Shown: positions 16,098 through 24,949, counted from the first letter of the stretch. The stretch is 64,000 bases of DNA from Clostridia bacterium (GCA_017431005.1 JAFRLY010000046.1:53553-117552), one strand, 5' to 3'. The notes: generated by a model not told the origin, from the sequence alone. Numbers and translations: made by a program.

Positions 16098-17147
16098 TCA
16101 CTTTGTACCGGGGACTTTCGGATCAAACAGCGGATAATACGCATCCGGATCCCAGCCATCCCACACGTGTTCATATTCCGGCCTCGGCACAAGATCAATA
16201 CGCATCATACCGGCCGGATACCAGCCGTCCGCCGTCCGTCCAGGATGGCAGAGGGCGATGCCCGTTCCCTTCTCATCAAACAGACCGAATTCCAGACGGT
16301 ATTCCCCGGGATCCGCTGCCGGCAGCCGGAGAATGCCGTTGAACACCCGGTCCGCAAGCGGAATATGCTCCGGTGCGTCCGGCACCGGTATCGGCAGTAC
16401 ACAGCCGTTATCGCCGGCCAGCCGCAGAGCAGCCTGCGCTTTGCCGTGCCGGTAAGCTGGCCCGCGGTTCGTCCACCAGAACCGCATCGGCGCGAATCCG
16501 CCGGACGAAAGCCGCTTCGGATACGTCAGGCGCCGCAGGGCGATGCGGCAGCCGGTTACCGCGTCCGGAACGTTTTCCGCGGCCGAGGCATGCCACTGTT
16601 CCGCATAGTCGGCAGCATTCTCCGGCGCATCCGTTTCCGCGCGCACCAACACAGGCATGCGCCTGTACAGCCGCTGAATCCCCTGCTCCGCGAAAGCCTC
16701 ACAGGTATCGTACGGATTCGCGCCTATCGGCGCCAGCAGACCGCCGGCAATATCCCGCTTCAGCGTGTAATCCAGCTGTTCCGCGTCCGTAACGGGAATG
16801 ATCAGCCGTATCGGAGAAAACGCTTCCGCGGCAGCCTCCCACAGCCTGCGCCGGATTGCCTGCGGGCCGTCGGCACGCAGCGTAACGCCCAGGAGGCAGG
16901 GATGGCAGCAGAGCCCTGCGCCGTAAGCCCTGAGCGCGCTCTCCGTTTCCTCCGGGCGGCTGGTTTCCTCCCGTGAAATATGAAGAGCCAGCAGCGTCGG
17001 GCCGGAGAACTCCGGTCTCTGCCGCAGGTCCGCCTCCACAGTCCGGAACCGGTTGACGCCGGTTCCTTCCGCCGGCTCCCGGAGCTCCTCCGGGCGGCAC
17101 CGGACCACGGGATACCGTTCAAAGGCTTCCAGTGAATACTGATCCAC
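16098..17147 (-). CDS. DUF4832-like C-terminal domain protein, function unknown
   Basis: This 349-residue protein has no signal peptide. The N-terminal 200 residues look like an alpha/beta barrel-like fold with no catalytic motif I can name. The C-terminal part (FAPMRFWWTNRGPAYRHG onward) resembles the DUF4832 sandwich domain also seen in the next gene upstream. I chose the GTG at 17147 because GGAGGG lies 5-6 bases before it; an open frame extending further upstream runs into the neighbouring gene in a low-complexity Ala/Gly-rich reading that looks spurious. It starts 14 bases after the neighbouring gene's stop, so the two are co-transcribed. A role in glycan handling is inferred from the partner and the adjacent importer. 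Confidence 0.6.
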   Translation of the reverse strand: MDQYSLEAFERYPVVRCRPEELREPAEGTGVNRFRTVEADLRQRPEFSGPTLLALHISREETSRPEETESALRAYGAGLCCHPCLLGVTLRADGPQAIRRRLWEAAAEAFSPIRLIIPVTDAEQLDYTLKRDIAGGLLAPIGANPYDTCEAFAEQGIQRLYRRMPVLVRAETDAPENAADYAEQWHASAAENVPDAVTGCRIALRRLTYPKRLSSGGFAPMRFWWTNRGPAYRHGKAQAALRLAGDNGCVLPIPVPDAPEHIPLADRVFNGILRLPAADPGEYRLEFGLFDEKGTGIALCHPGRTADGWYPAGMMRIDLVPRPEYEHVWDGWDPDAYYPLFDPKVPGTK

Positions 17148-17161
17148 AGTGCACCCTCCCT

Positions 17162-18475
17162 TCACAGCACTTCGATGCTGCCAAGCGTATAGAACCCGTC
17201 CGCCTCCCGGCCTTCCGCCGCCAGCTGCAGCATCCCGAGCTCCGGCACGCCGGTATCGATTCCCAGGCTGAAGGCATAGCCTCCCCGCGGCAACTCCAGC
17301 GGCAGCGACGCCCGGACCAGCTGATCCTCCCCGGGCAGCCACTGCAGGATGTCCTCCTCCAGGGTCCAGCGCTGCTCCCGCTCCCCGTTCCGCAGGCGGA
17401 TCACAATCGGCCAGCGCTCATAGCACGGGGCAGAACCGGTGTTGCACCAAAGGAGCTTCAGCGCCAGCGTCCCGTTTTCCGCACGGGCGTATACCCGGCG
17501 CGGCTCCAGCCGGTAGCCCATCCTTCTGACCCAGTCCGCCACCCTGTCCTTCCAGGCCTCCGGCACGGTGCTCTGCTTGCTCTGGTAGGAGGAAATATGC
17601 CATTTCAGGGATTCCTCAATAATGTAATCAATGTCCCAGCCCGCCAGATACCAGTCATTCATATGCCAGCAGGCCTCGAACAGCACCGGTCCCTTCTCCC
17701 AGGCGTCATGCATGCCGAAGTTCTCGATGTTCATCGGATAATAATCCTGCATGTGGCTCCAGGTTTTGCCGTGAAAGCCGCCCATATCGCCGAGGCAGTC
17801 CACCCGGAAGCCGATATTCTTCCGGAACCTCCGGATGGCCGCCACGGAGACCGCGTCATGCAGCAGGCACTGCAGCGACGTTTTCCGGAAGCCTTCCGTA
17901 TACGCCCGGATGATGCTGTCCAGCTTTTCCGGCTCCACGAATTCCGATCCCCCGCCTTCTCCCCATGCGCCGCACAGCGCCATATCCACCGAGGAGATGA
18001 AGGGATGCCCGTCATACCGTGCGGCAAAGGCCCGGACGAATCGCGCCCAGTAATACGCGTAATCCGTGGTGTTCGGATCGATCCGCCAGAAGGGATACTC
18101 CGGATCCTCGGGAAACTTTTCCCGCAGCCATGCCGGAATATCCTCCGTCAGAGAATAGGGGGAGCAGCGCACCACAGCGTTGCAGCCCATTTTCCCTGCC
18201 CGCTCCAGCTTTTCATCCAGCACAGACCAGTCATAAACCCCGTCCTCCGGCTCCAGCCTGTTCCACGGCGCGCCGGCATAGCCCAGCCCGGAATCCGGAT
18301 GATTCCAGGTTTTCTGGTCCGGCGCGAACCTGTACTTTGCCACCGGGTTCCCCCGGTTATCCCGCACGGTCTCCGGATCCCCCATCAGGCCCGGAGCAGC
18401 AATAAAGCCGATGCCCGGATTGCACAGCAGGGCCCGGGTAATCCGGGGCTCCGCAAAGAACGGCCAATCCTTCAA
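17162..18475 (-). CDS. Barrel-type glycosidase-like protein with DUF4832 domain
   Basis: This 437-residue protein starts with a GH42/GH5-like barrel: APWNRLEPEDGVYDWSVLDE is the typical strand 2 pattern, and SSVDMALCGAWGEGGGSEF carries a glutamate at the place of the acid/base of such barrels. It ends in a DUF4832-like sandwich (LALKLLWCNTGSAPCYERWP). No signal peptide is seen. The start is TTG at 18475: GGGAGGG lies 7 bases upstream, and the TTG overlaps the TGA stop of the preceding gene as TTGA. A longer reading would cover the zinc-ribbon gene out of frame. The activity is not established; beta-galactosidase-like activity is only a possibility. Confidence 0.68.
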   Translation of the reverse strand: MKDWPFFAEPRITRALLCNPGIGFIAAPGLMGDPETVRDNRGNPVAKYRFAPDQKTWNHPDSGLGYAGAPWNRLEPEDGVYDWSVLDEKLERAGKMGCNAVVRCSPYSLTEDIPAWLREKFPEDPEYPFWRIDPNTTDYAYYWARFVRAFAARYDGHPFISSVDMALCGAWGEGGGSEFVEPEKLDSIIRAYTEGFRKTSLQCLLHDAVSVAAIRRFRKNIGFRVDCLGDMGGFHGKTWSHMQDYYPMNIENFGMHDAWEKGPVLFEACWHMNDWYLAGWDIDYIIEESLKWHISSYQSKQSTVPEAWKDRVADWVRRMGYRLEPRRVYARAENGTLALKLLWCNTGSAPCYERWPIVIRLRNGEREQRWTLEEDILQWLPGEDQLVRASLPLELPRGGYAFSLGIDTGVPELGMLQLAAEGREADGFYTLGSIEVL

Positions 18476-18705
18476 GCGTAATCCCTCCCCTGTTCCTCCA
18501 CATACCGCCGGGAAAACAGCTCGCATCCGTTCTCCCGGAAAAAAACCGCCATCCGCTTCAGCTCCTCCCGGGGGCAGTCCAGCTGCTGCCCCAGGCATTG
18601 CAGGCAGAAAAAGGTTCCTGCCGCCCTGCCCTGCAGCTTCAGGTTCAGGGCGATTTCCATGTTTCCCAGCGGGGCGCCGCAGTCCCCGCAGCCGATTCGT
18701 TTCAT
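18472..18705 (-). CDS. Small zinc-ribbon protein
   Basis: This 77-residue protein has two CxxC pairs, CGDC near residue 6 and CLQC near residue 34, with further cysteines at about 44 and 61. It probably binds one zinc ion. GGAGG lies just before the ATG, and the stop overlaps the TTG start of the next gene by three bases, so translation is coupled. I do not recognise a family. The tight link to the barrel/DUF4832 gene suggests a shared role. Confidence 0.7.
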   Translation of the reverse strand: MKRIGCGDCGAPLGNMEIALNLKLQGRAAGTFFCLQCLGQQLDCPREELKRMAVFFRENGCELFSRRYVEEQGRDYA

Positions 18706-18725
18706 GCATTCCTCCGGAAGGTCTG

Positions 18726-18757
18726 AAAAAAGGGGCGTTGCTTTCCGCAGCCGCCCC
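18726..18757 (-). terminator. Terminator of the LplABC-type importer operon
   Basis: On the minus strand GGGGCG (18757-18752) pairs with CGCCCC (18737-18732), with an inner TGC/GCA extension, followed by six T. It lies 60 bases after the binding-protein stop and 20 bases before the zinc-ribbon gene, which therefore needs read-through or its own promoter. Confidence 0.8.
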
Positions 18758-18817
18758 TCCGGTTCTTTTCAAAGGGATATCCGCTCCGGTATCCCGCGCG
18801 GTTCACCGGAAATCATT

Positions 18818-20272
18818 TTATTTTGCCAGGAACTCCTGCAGCTGACGGTTGACCTCAGCCACATATTCGTTGATCCCGGCGGCTTCCAGCTCTGCCAGGG
18901 CAGCCGGATAGTTCTCGTCGAAGTCCACATAGCCGTAGAGGATCGGAGACATCTTCTTCCAGGCTTCGTTACAGGCTGTTTCAATGGCTTCAAAGCCGGC
19001 GTTATTGAAGGCAAAGCCCAGCATCGCGGAAGGAATGGCCACGTCGTCCCAGTGCCTGTAGGTTTCAATGTACTCGTCGGTAACGTCTGCCTTGAACACC
19101 TGATAGTTCGCGTTGCGGAACATCCACTCATAGAAGTAGCCGTCGCCGCGGGCGGTTTCGCTCAGCAGCACCAGACGGCCGTTCTCGTCCAGATCCCAGT
19201 CGGTTCCCTTCACGCCGTAGAGGCAGAAGAGGTAATTCTCCTGGCTGCCCCACAGCCAGGCCAGGAACTTCAGGGCGCCTTCGGGATTCTTCGCGGAATA
19301 CGGGATGCACAGCACTTCACCGCCGGTGGCGTTGATGTAGCGCGGCTTTTCCTCCGCCAGCAGATAATTCTTCAGCACGGCGTCGGGATCAGCCGTCTTC
19401 ACGCTGCCGCTGATCTCGTTTTCCTTGCCCAGGGAGCCTTCGACCCACAGATACAGACCAGTCTGCATCCGGCTGTCGCGCTCGTTGTATTTGATGGCCA
19501 CCTCATCCTGATACAGTCCGTCCAGGAACATCTCACGGTTGAACTTCGCCACATCCTGGAAGGCCTGGGTGTGGGCGTAGCTGTAAGCCTGCTTGCTTTC
19601 CTCACCGAAGACCACCAGGTCCTGGCTGGCCACCCAGGTATACTGCTCCTCCGCGAAGTTGCGGGTCAGGGGCTTGAAGATGATGTCCGCGGGGCCCTTG
19701 AACTGCGGAAGCTGCTCCTGCACGCGCAGCGCAAACTCACGCAGATCGTCCGCCGTCTTGACCTCAGTCATGCCCACCTTTTCCAGCAGATCCTGCCGCA
19801 GGCAGACAAACTGATACATGGCGGAGGAAGGCGCGTAGGCGGAAGGAATGCCGTACTGCACGCCATTGATCCGGCCGCCGGCCATCTGGCTGTCCGGCAG
19901 GACTTCCTTCATGGATTCCGGCCATACCTTGGCAAGCAGATCATCCAGCGGCTGCGCTTCCTTGTTGTTCACCATGGTGGACAGGTCCGGCAGGCCGTCC
20001 CAATACAGGTCGATCTGCTCATTGGCCGCCAGCATCAGCTTTTTCTGATCCCAGTAGGCTTCCCAGCTCAGAAAGCGGAAGTTCACCTTCATGTTCAGTT
20101 CTTCCTTCACGCGGTCCGCAAAAGCGCCGTTCAGGAAGGCAGCCATTTCATCAGTTTCCTCACCGGGATAGAGGATCGTGATCTCCTCCAGGACATCGGC
20201 ATGCGCCAGCAGCGGCATAGCCAGCGTCAGCGCCATTATCAGCGCCAGTACAACAGCCAACAGTTTCCTCAT
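18818..20272 (-). CDS. Extracellular solute-binding protein (LplA/YtcQ-like)
   Basis: This 484-residue binding protein supplies an oligosaccharide ABC importer. The signal peptide MRKLLAVVLALIMALTL ends at about LLAHA-DV and contains no cysteine, so there is no lipobox. The mature protein begins with the family-1 type strand EEITILYPGEETDEM and contains the aromatic-rich binding-site pattern QIDLYWDGLPDLS. Length fits the large LplA-like group (450-550). It is the last gene of its operon, after two permease genes and a hairpin. As in other LplABC systems, the ATPase is not encoded here and is probably a shared MsmK-type protein elsewhere. Confidence 0.87.
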   Translation of the reverse strand: MRKLLAVVLALIMALTLAMPLLAHADVLEEITILYPGEETDEMAAFLNGAFADRVKEELNMKVNFRFLSWEAYWDQKKLMLAANEQIDLYWDGLPDLSTMVNNKEAQPLDDLLAKVWPESMKEVLPDSQMAGGRINGVQYGIPSAYAPSSAMYQFVCLRQDLLEKVGMTEVKTADDLREFALRVQEQLPQFKGPADIIFKPLTRNFAEEQYTWVASQDLVVFGEESKQAYSYAHTQAFQDVAKFNREMFLDGLYQDEVAIKYNERDSRMQTGLYLWVEGSLGKENEISGSVKTADPDAVLKNYLLAEEKPRYINATGGEVLCIPYSAKNPEGALKFLAWLWGSQENYLFCLYGVKGTDWDLDENGRLVLLSETARGDGYFYEWMFRNANYQVFKADVTDEYIETYRHWDDVAIPSAMLGFAFNNAGFEAIETACNEAWKKMSPILYGYVDFDENYPAALAELEAAGINEYVAEVNRQLQEFLAK

Positions 20273-20301
20273 GTTCTTTTCCTCCTTTTTCTCTATCTTC
20301 C

Positions 20302-20321
20302 GGACAGGCAGTCTCCTGTCC
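20302..20321. other. Intercistronic hairpin before the binding-protein gene
   Basis: GGACAGG (20302-20308) and CCTGTCC (20315-20321) form a 7-bp perfect stem with a six-base loop between permease and binding-protein genes. It lacks a T tract. It is probably a processing or stability element giving excess binding protein. Confidence 0.5.
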
Positions 20322-20344
20322 TGAAAAAGCTTTCGGTTTGCCGG

Positions 20345-21274
20345 TCATTCCTTGACGGCGCCGGTCATAATACCTCTGACAAAATAACGCTGAATGAACG
20401 GATACAGGAAGATGATCGGTCCGATCGTGATGATGGTGACCGCCATCTTCACCGTTTCAGCCGGCAGGCGGATACTTGCGGCGGCGCCGGAAGGCACCCG
20501 GCCGCTGGAAACAGCGTTCACGTTGGACACAATCGAGTAAAGATAATACTGCAGCGGATACAGGTCCCGCTGGTCGATGAACATCAGCGCATGCCACCAG
20601 TCGTTCCAGTAGCTCAGCGCGTACATCAGACCCACTGTCAGCAGCGCCGTCACGCTCAGCGGCAGCGCGATCCGGAAGAATACCGTCCAGTGACCTGCAC
20701 CGTCGATCTTTGCCGCGTCATACAGGCTGGGACTGATCGCCTTGAAATAGGTCCGCATCAGGAACATGTTCCATACACTGAACAGCGCGGGCACAAACAG
20801 CGCCAGGATATTGTTCCGCAGGCCGTACCAGTTCACGCAGACCACGTACCAGGGCACCAGGCCGGCGGAGAAGATGCTCGTGAAATTGCAGATAAACGCG
20901 ATCACGTTCCGGTACCGCATTTCCGGCAGGCTGATCGCGAAGGCGATCATGCAGGTAATCAGCATGGAGGCCAGAGTTCCGACCACCGTGACCAGAATCG
21001 TGACCCCGTAGGATCTCAGAATTCTGGCGCCGCTGTGGGCGAAGATGTAGGTATAAGTGTCCAGCGTCAGCACCCGCGGAAACAGCCGGTATCCGTCCGA
21101 GGCAATCACATCCTCCGGCGTCAGGCTGACGGTCACCGTCAGCAGCAGCGGATACAGGCAGATGAGGCCGAACGCCCCGACAAACGCGTATGCGATGATT
21201 TTCACCCAGATGTCATTCCGGCTGTGCCGGATATGATTGGTATGCTTCCGGGAAGCTTCTGTCACTGTGCTCAT
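20345..21274 (-). CDS. Carbohydrate ABC permease (LplC/YtcP-like)
   Basis: This 309-residue MalG-type permease has six predicted membrane segments, starting with IIAYAFVGAFGLICLYPLL. The cytoplasmic coupling loop reads LYDAAKIDGAGHWTVFFRIALP, matching the EAA motif (DAAxIDGA...F..I.LP) of sugar permeases. The C terminus ends in YFVRGIMTGAVKE, a typical MalG-like ending. Its ATG overlaps the TGA of the preceding permease by one base (TGATG). It works with that permease and the binding protein downstream. Confidence 0.92.
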   Translation of the reverse strand: MSTVTEASRKHTNHIRHSRNDIWVKIIAYAFVGAFGLICLYPLLLTVTVSLTPEDVIASDGYRLFPRVLTLDTYTYIFAHSGARILRSYGVTILVTVVGTLASMLITCMIAFAISLPEMRYRNVIAFICNFTSIFSAGLVPWYVVCVNWYGLRNNILALFVPALFSVWNMFLMRTYFKAISPSLYDAAKIDGAGHWTVFFRIALPLSVTALLTVGLMYALSYWNDWWHALMFIDQRDLYPLQYYLYSIVSNVNAVSSGRVPSGAAASIRLPAETVKMAVTIITIGPIIFLYPFIQRYFVRGIMTGAVKE

Positions 21275-22257
21275 CAGAACAATCCCTCCCCGTCATTGAA
21301 GCGTCTGGCTGCTGTGTTGGCCAGCAGAATCAGGATGAGGCCCATCACGCTCTGACACAGGCCGATCGCGGTGCTGAAGCCGAAGCCCATGGTTCGCATG
21401 GAGGTATACACATAGGTATCGATGACCGTGACCGCGTCAAGGACTGTCGGGTTCTGCCCGACGACGCCCCAGATCATGCCCATGTCGCCGAAGAAGATCC
21501 GTCCGATGGACATCAGCGTCAGAATCACCACGTTCGGCTTGAGCATCGGCACAGTCAGATAGCGGATCTGCTGGAAGCGGCTGGCTCCGTCGATGGTGGC
21601 GGCCTCGTACAGGGAGCCGTCAAATCCCGCCATGGCGGCCATGTAGATGATGGAATTGTAGCCGGCCCATTTCCATACATCCAGCAGAATGATAATCGTC
21701 TTCCAGTACTTCGGCTCCGCATACCACCGGACCGGCGCCGCGCCGAGCCCCATCAGAAGCCGGTTCGCCACGCCGTTCGCGCCGGTCAGAATGATTTCTC
21801 CGCTGCGTCTGTCCACCCGGAAATTGGCTGTCAGGAAGCCGTACAGAATCGCCCCGACGACGACCCAGCTCAGGAAATACGGGAAGAACATGGCGCTCTG
21901 GCTTAGCTTCTTGAACGGGCCGTTTTTCACCTCGTTCATGAAGATCGCGATAGTTACCGGCAGGATCGTGCCGAGAATCAGGCCCCAGAAGTTGATGATC
22001 AGCGTGTTCCCGATCGCGTTCCAGGCGTACGGATTGCCCTGGAAAAAGTAGGAGAAGTTCTCCAGGCCCACAAAGGGGGACCCGAAAATTCCGTCCACCA
22101 CGTTGTATTTTGTGAAAGCCATGTACATGCCGCCCATCGGCAGATAGGCAAATGCCAGAAGCAGCAGCAAAGCCGGCACGCACATCAGATACAGTGAATG
22201 GTTGTGCTTCATTTCCCACAGGAAGCCGCGCTTCCGGACGGTTCCCTGTCTGCTCAT
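21274..22257 (-). CDS. Carbohydrate ABC permease (LplB/YteP-like)
   Basis: This 327-residue MalF-type permease has membrane segments beginning LYLMCVPALLLLLAFAYLP. Its coupling loop is LYEAATIDGASRFQQIRYLT, an EAA motif. A segment including VDRRSGEIILTG lies where the sister LplB proteins carry an extracytoplasmic loop. GGAGGG lies 7 bases before the ATG. It begins 3 bases after the acyltransferase-like gene's stop and is translationally coupled to the second permease. The imported compound is unknown. Confidence 0.92.
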   Translation of the reverse strand: MSRQGTVRKRGFLWEMKHNHSLYLMCVPALLLLLAFAYLPMGGMYMAFTKYNVVDGIFGSPFVGLENFSYFFQGNPYAWNAIGNTLIINFWGLILGTILPVTIAIFMNEVKNGPFKKLSQSAMFFPYFLSWVVVGAILYGFLTANFRVDRRSGEIILTGANGVANRLLMGLGAAPVRWYAEPKYWKTIIILLDVWKWAGYNSIIYMAAMAGFDGSLYEAATIDGASRFQQIRYLTVPMLKPNVVILTLMSIGRIFFGDMGMIWGVVGQNPTVLDAVTVIDTYVYTSMRTMGFGFSTAIGLCQSVMGLILILLANTAARRFNDGEGLF

Positions 22258-22260
22258 GCC

Positions 22261-23496
22261 TCATCCCTCCTTCCAGTACGGATCCTTTCCCACGCCGGGG
22301 ACCTCTTCCTTCAGCAGGAACACACCCGTCGTATGAAACCGTTCTCCCCGGTCCCATGCACTGAACATGCCGCGCTCCAGTGCAGTTTTCGCCCTGAAAA
22401 TCCGGTAGTCCGCCTTCGCGTCGTGCAGTACCTCCAGGCGGGCCATATCGTCGCCTTCCATGGTCGGATAACAGTAGAACTGGCGCTGTACCCGGGAAAT
22501 GTTCCTTTCCGGCCCGAGGATCGCGCCGATCGCCGGATCGAACAGCCAGGATTCACTCCAGAACCCGGCGTAACGGTATTCCGGATAGTATTTTCCGAAA
22601 AAATCCAGTGCCAGCAGGCACGAGTTCCGGATTCTCTCCGGTGTGTATCCGGGGCCGCCGGGGATATGAAGGGCGATCATATAGTCTCCCTCGCCCAGAA
22701 CCTTCTCCCATTCTGTCCGTTTCAGCGTCACTGTCTTTGCCCGGATATGCCCTTCCGGAGATACGGGATTCGCGGTGATTCTCTCTCCGTCATCCTCATA
22801 AACCGTGGTGAAGGCTTCGCTGTCCGTGATTCCGTTTACCCCGTCCAGCTGGCCGTCCTGCCTGACCCGGACGCCGCCCTTCCACAGGGCAGCGACCCTG
22901 CCGGTGGTTCTGTTCCTCCAGGCTTCCGGCGTTTCCTCCCAGCGGTAAGGAATAAAATAAAACCTGTCCAGCAGGAAAATCCCGCAGGCATAGAAATTCA
23001 TGTCCCAGGAATAATCGTCAAAACTGATATCCCCCGTATCCCTGTACTTCCGCAGCTGCTTCCGGGTCATCCTTTCCGGAATGTCCCGGTCATATTCCTC
23101 CGGTACACCCCGGGCCCGCAGCGCCTTTCGCCCTTCCAGCACGCACCGCTGGGTGAACAGAAACGCGAAAGCCTCCCGGGCAAACCCTTCGAGGCAGGCC
23201 GGTTTCGGCTGGGTGAATTCACAGGCGGTGCAGCGGTGCAGAGACCGGACCGCGTCCCGGGCCATGATACCGCCCAGCTCCACCAGCTCCGGACAGGCAT
23301 TGACCGCATCCAGCGCATCCATCAGCCGGTCCTTCAACTCCCCGGTCACCTGGTTGTCTTCCAGAACTGTTGACAGCGTCTCCGCAGGAAGCAGCTTGCT
23401 GTCCGAGCATTCCAGATCCCCGATGTACTGCTCCAGGCCTTCCGGAGTGATGGGACCCGCGACGCGGATCAGTTCCTCAAAACGTTTTCTGTCCAT
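22261..23496 (-). CDS. Acyltransferase-like protein (NAT_N/GNAT_C type, DUF5596)
   Basis: This 411-residue soluble protein resembles the two-domain acyltransferase-like family whose C-terminal GNAT_C domain has the pattern HIPxG...S...A..FF...PE......SWL.DP......NI..Q. Here this is seen as ALHIPGGPGYTPERI, LALDFFGKYYPEYRYAGF and SESWLFDPAIGAILGPERNI. The N-terminal 150 residues are helical, matching the NAT_N part. The donor and acceptor are unknown. The ATG at 23496 is preferred to a GTG at 23505 because AGGGG then lies 8 bases upstream; the GTG would overlap the oxidoreductase stop. Its place between an oxidoreductase and a sugar importer suggests that it acts on the imported compound. Confidence 0.68.
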   Translation of the reverse strand: MDRKRFEELIRVAGPITPEGLEQYIGDLECSDSKLLPAETLSTVLEDNQVTGELKDRLMDALDAVNACPELVELGGIMARDAVRSLHRCTACEFTQPKPACLEGFAREAFAFLFTQRCVLEGRKALRARGVPEEYDRDIPERMTRKQLRKYRDTGDISFDDYSWDMNFYACGIFLLDRFYFIPYRWEETPEAWRNRTTGRVAALWKGGVRVRQDGQLDGVNGITDSEAFTTVYEDDGERITANPVSPEGHIRAKTVTLKRTEWEKVLGEGDYMIALHIPGGPGYTPERIRNSCLLALDFFGKYYPEYRYAGFWSESWLFDPAIGAILGPERNISRVQRQFYCYPTMEGDDMARLEVLHDAKADYRIFRAKTALERGMFSAWDRGERFHTTGVFLLKEEVPGVGKDPYWKEG

Positions 23497-23501
23497 CGGA
23501 C

Positions 23502-24755
23502 TCACCCCTTCTGATGCTGCTGCCGGAACGCGGCAATTTCCACCGTTTTTCCGGTTCTTCTGGATTCGTCGGCCGCGCAGGCCATCAGATGGCTCTCCAC
23601 AGAGCGGGTGATATCGCTGGAAACCCCCGCCGTCCTGCCCTCCAGCAGGGCCAGGAAATCCTCTACGATGCCGCTGTCCCCGCCGCCGTGGCCGCTGAAG
23701 GTCTGCCGGGGATGAATCACGGTGGATTCCGTTTCCGCGATGCCGTTCGGGGCAAACTTCGTGATCTCGATTACATTGTCGCCTTCTGACGCGCGGATCT
23801 CCCCGTTCTCACCCATGATTTTCAGGGTGCGCATCATCCGGTTGGTGAAACCGCTCAGATTAAAGGTGACTGTCACACCGTTGCAGAACTCCATCGCCGT
23901 CACCTGATGGTCGCAGACCGTGTTGTCGCAATGGAACACACAACGCCCGTAGGGACCGTTCCGGATCGCTTCACGCAGGCCTGCCTCCGTCTGATCCGCC
24001 GTCAGCACGGTGGCGGGCCACTGCCCCATCACCGGCAGATAGGCCAGATAGGCGCTGAAACGGCAGGTGTCCCGAAGCGGGCAGTCCACGCACCGCTCCG
24101 CGGCGCCATCCGGCGCGTTTTCAGCCCGGAAGTAGGTCCGGTCACCGAAGGAGGATACCCTGCGGCAGCCCGAATCCAGCAGCCAGACCAGCAGATCCAT
24201 GTCATGGCAGGATTTCTGCATCATCAGGGTGCTGGTTTCGCTTTCGTTCCGCCAGTTTCCGCGGACGAAGGAATGCGCGATATGATAATTTCCGATGTTT
24301 TCATTATGCTGTACGGTGATCACCCGGCCGATGGCGCCGGAATTCAGAACCTGTTTCACCGCCCTGAAAAAAGGTGAATAGCGAAGCACATGGCAGACCG
24401 CCACATGCCTGTCCAGCCTCCGGGCCGCCGCTTCCACTGCCAGCGCCTCCTCCGGGACAGGAGATATGGGCTTCTCCAGCAGCAGATGATATCCCTTTTC
24501 CATCGCCGGAACCGCCTGCCGGTAATGATCCCGGTCCAGCGTGGCGATAATCGCAGCTTCCCCCAGTTTCGGCAGAGTCCACAGGGGTTCGGAGGATGCA
24601 AAGCAAAGTTCTGCCGGAATGCCGAAGGTGGCAGCGGCAGCCTCCCGCCGTCCGCGGTCCTGCTCCGCAACGGCCGCAATCTCATGTCCCCTGGCAAAGA
24701 TTTCCCTGGCATAGACCATGCCGCGCTGACCCGCGCCGATCAGAACAAATTTCAT
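23502..24755 (-). CDS. Gfo/Idh/MocA-family oxidoreductase
   Basis: This 417-residue NAD(P)-dependent sugar dehydrogenase-like protein starts with the Rossmann motif VLIGAGQRGMVYA. It has the family motif EKPISPVPEEA near residue 95, whose EKP lysine is catalytic. A cysteine-rich insertion CVDCPLRDTC follows in the middle, as in one Gfo/Idh subgroup, and may bind a metal. The ATG at 24755 is chosen because GGAGAG lies 6 bases upstream; a start 15 codons earlier would lie within the operator-like repeat. It is the first gene of the importer operon and diverges from the LacI gene. Its substrate is probably the imported sugar or its derivative. Confidence 0.88.
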   Translation of the reverse strand: MKFVLIGAGQRGMVYAREIFARGHEIAAVAEQDRGRREAAAATFGIPAELCFASSEPLWTLPKLGEAAIIATLDRDHYRQAVPAMEKGYHLLLEKPISPVPEEALAVEAAARRLDRHVAVCHVLRYSPFFRAVKQVLNSGAIGRVITVQHNENIGNYHIAHSFVRGNWRNESETSTLMMQKSCHDMDLLVWLLDSGCRRVSSFGDRTYFRAENAPDGAAERCVDCPLRDTCRFSAYLAYLPVMGQWPATVLTADQTEAGLREAIRNGPYGRCVFHCDNTVCDHQVTAMEFCNGVTVTFNLSGFTNRMMRTLKIMGENGEIRASEGDNVIEITKFAPNGIAETESTVIHPRQTFSGHGGGDSGIVEDFLALLEGRTAGVSSDITRSVESHLMACAADESRRTGKTVEIAAFRQQHQKG

Positions 24756-24779
24756 ATACTTCTCTCCGATGGACACATT

Positions 24780-24833
24780 TTGTTTAGTAAACAATATCAT
24801 ACTGTTTCATTCATGTCAACAACGTTTAGTAAA
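24780..24833. promoter_or_regulatory. Pair of operator-like repeats (LacI-type)
   Basis: A 7-bp inverted repeat with a central G, TTGTTTAGTAAACAA (24780-24794), shares GTTTAGTAAA with a second, less symmetrical site at 24824-24833. The two cores begin 42 bases apart, about four helical turns. They lie just before the oxidoreductase gene and next to a LacI-family gene, whose product is the probable binder. Confidence 0.65.
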
Positions 24834-24862
24834 ATTTTTATGAAACAAAAGGGCAGAATCCC

Positions 24863-24892
24863 TTGACAAACCCGTTCCGTTTTCCCTATCAT
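24863..24892 (+). promoter_or_regulatory. Promoter of the LacI-family gene
   Basis: TTGACA (24863-24868) is followed after 18 bases by TATCAT (24887-24892), 58 bases before the GTG start. It lies about 30 bases from the second operator-like repeat, so autoregulation is possible. Confidence 0.7.
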
Positions 24893-24949
24893 AGAATACA
24901 CCGTTGTACGTTACAGACCTGATAACCGGTAGAAGAGGAGACGAATTTC

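Noticed and set aside
16098-17342. A longer N terminus for the DUF4832-like protein
   Set aside because: The extra 65 codons overlap the neighbouring gene, read as Ala/Gly/Arg-rich low-complexity sequence, and have no ribosome binding site, whereas the GTG at 17147 does.
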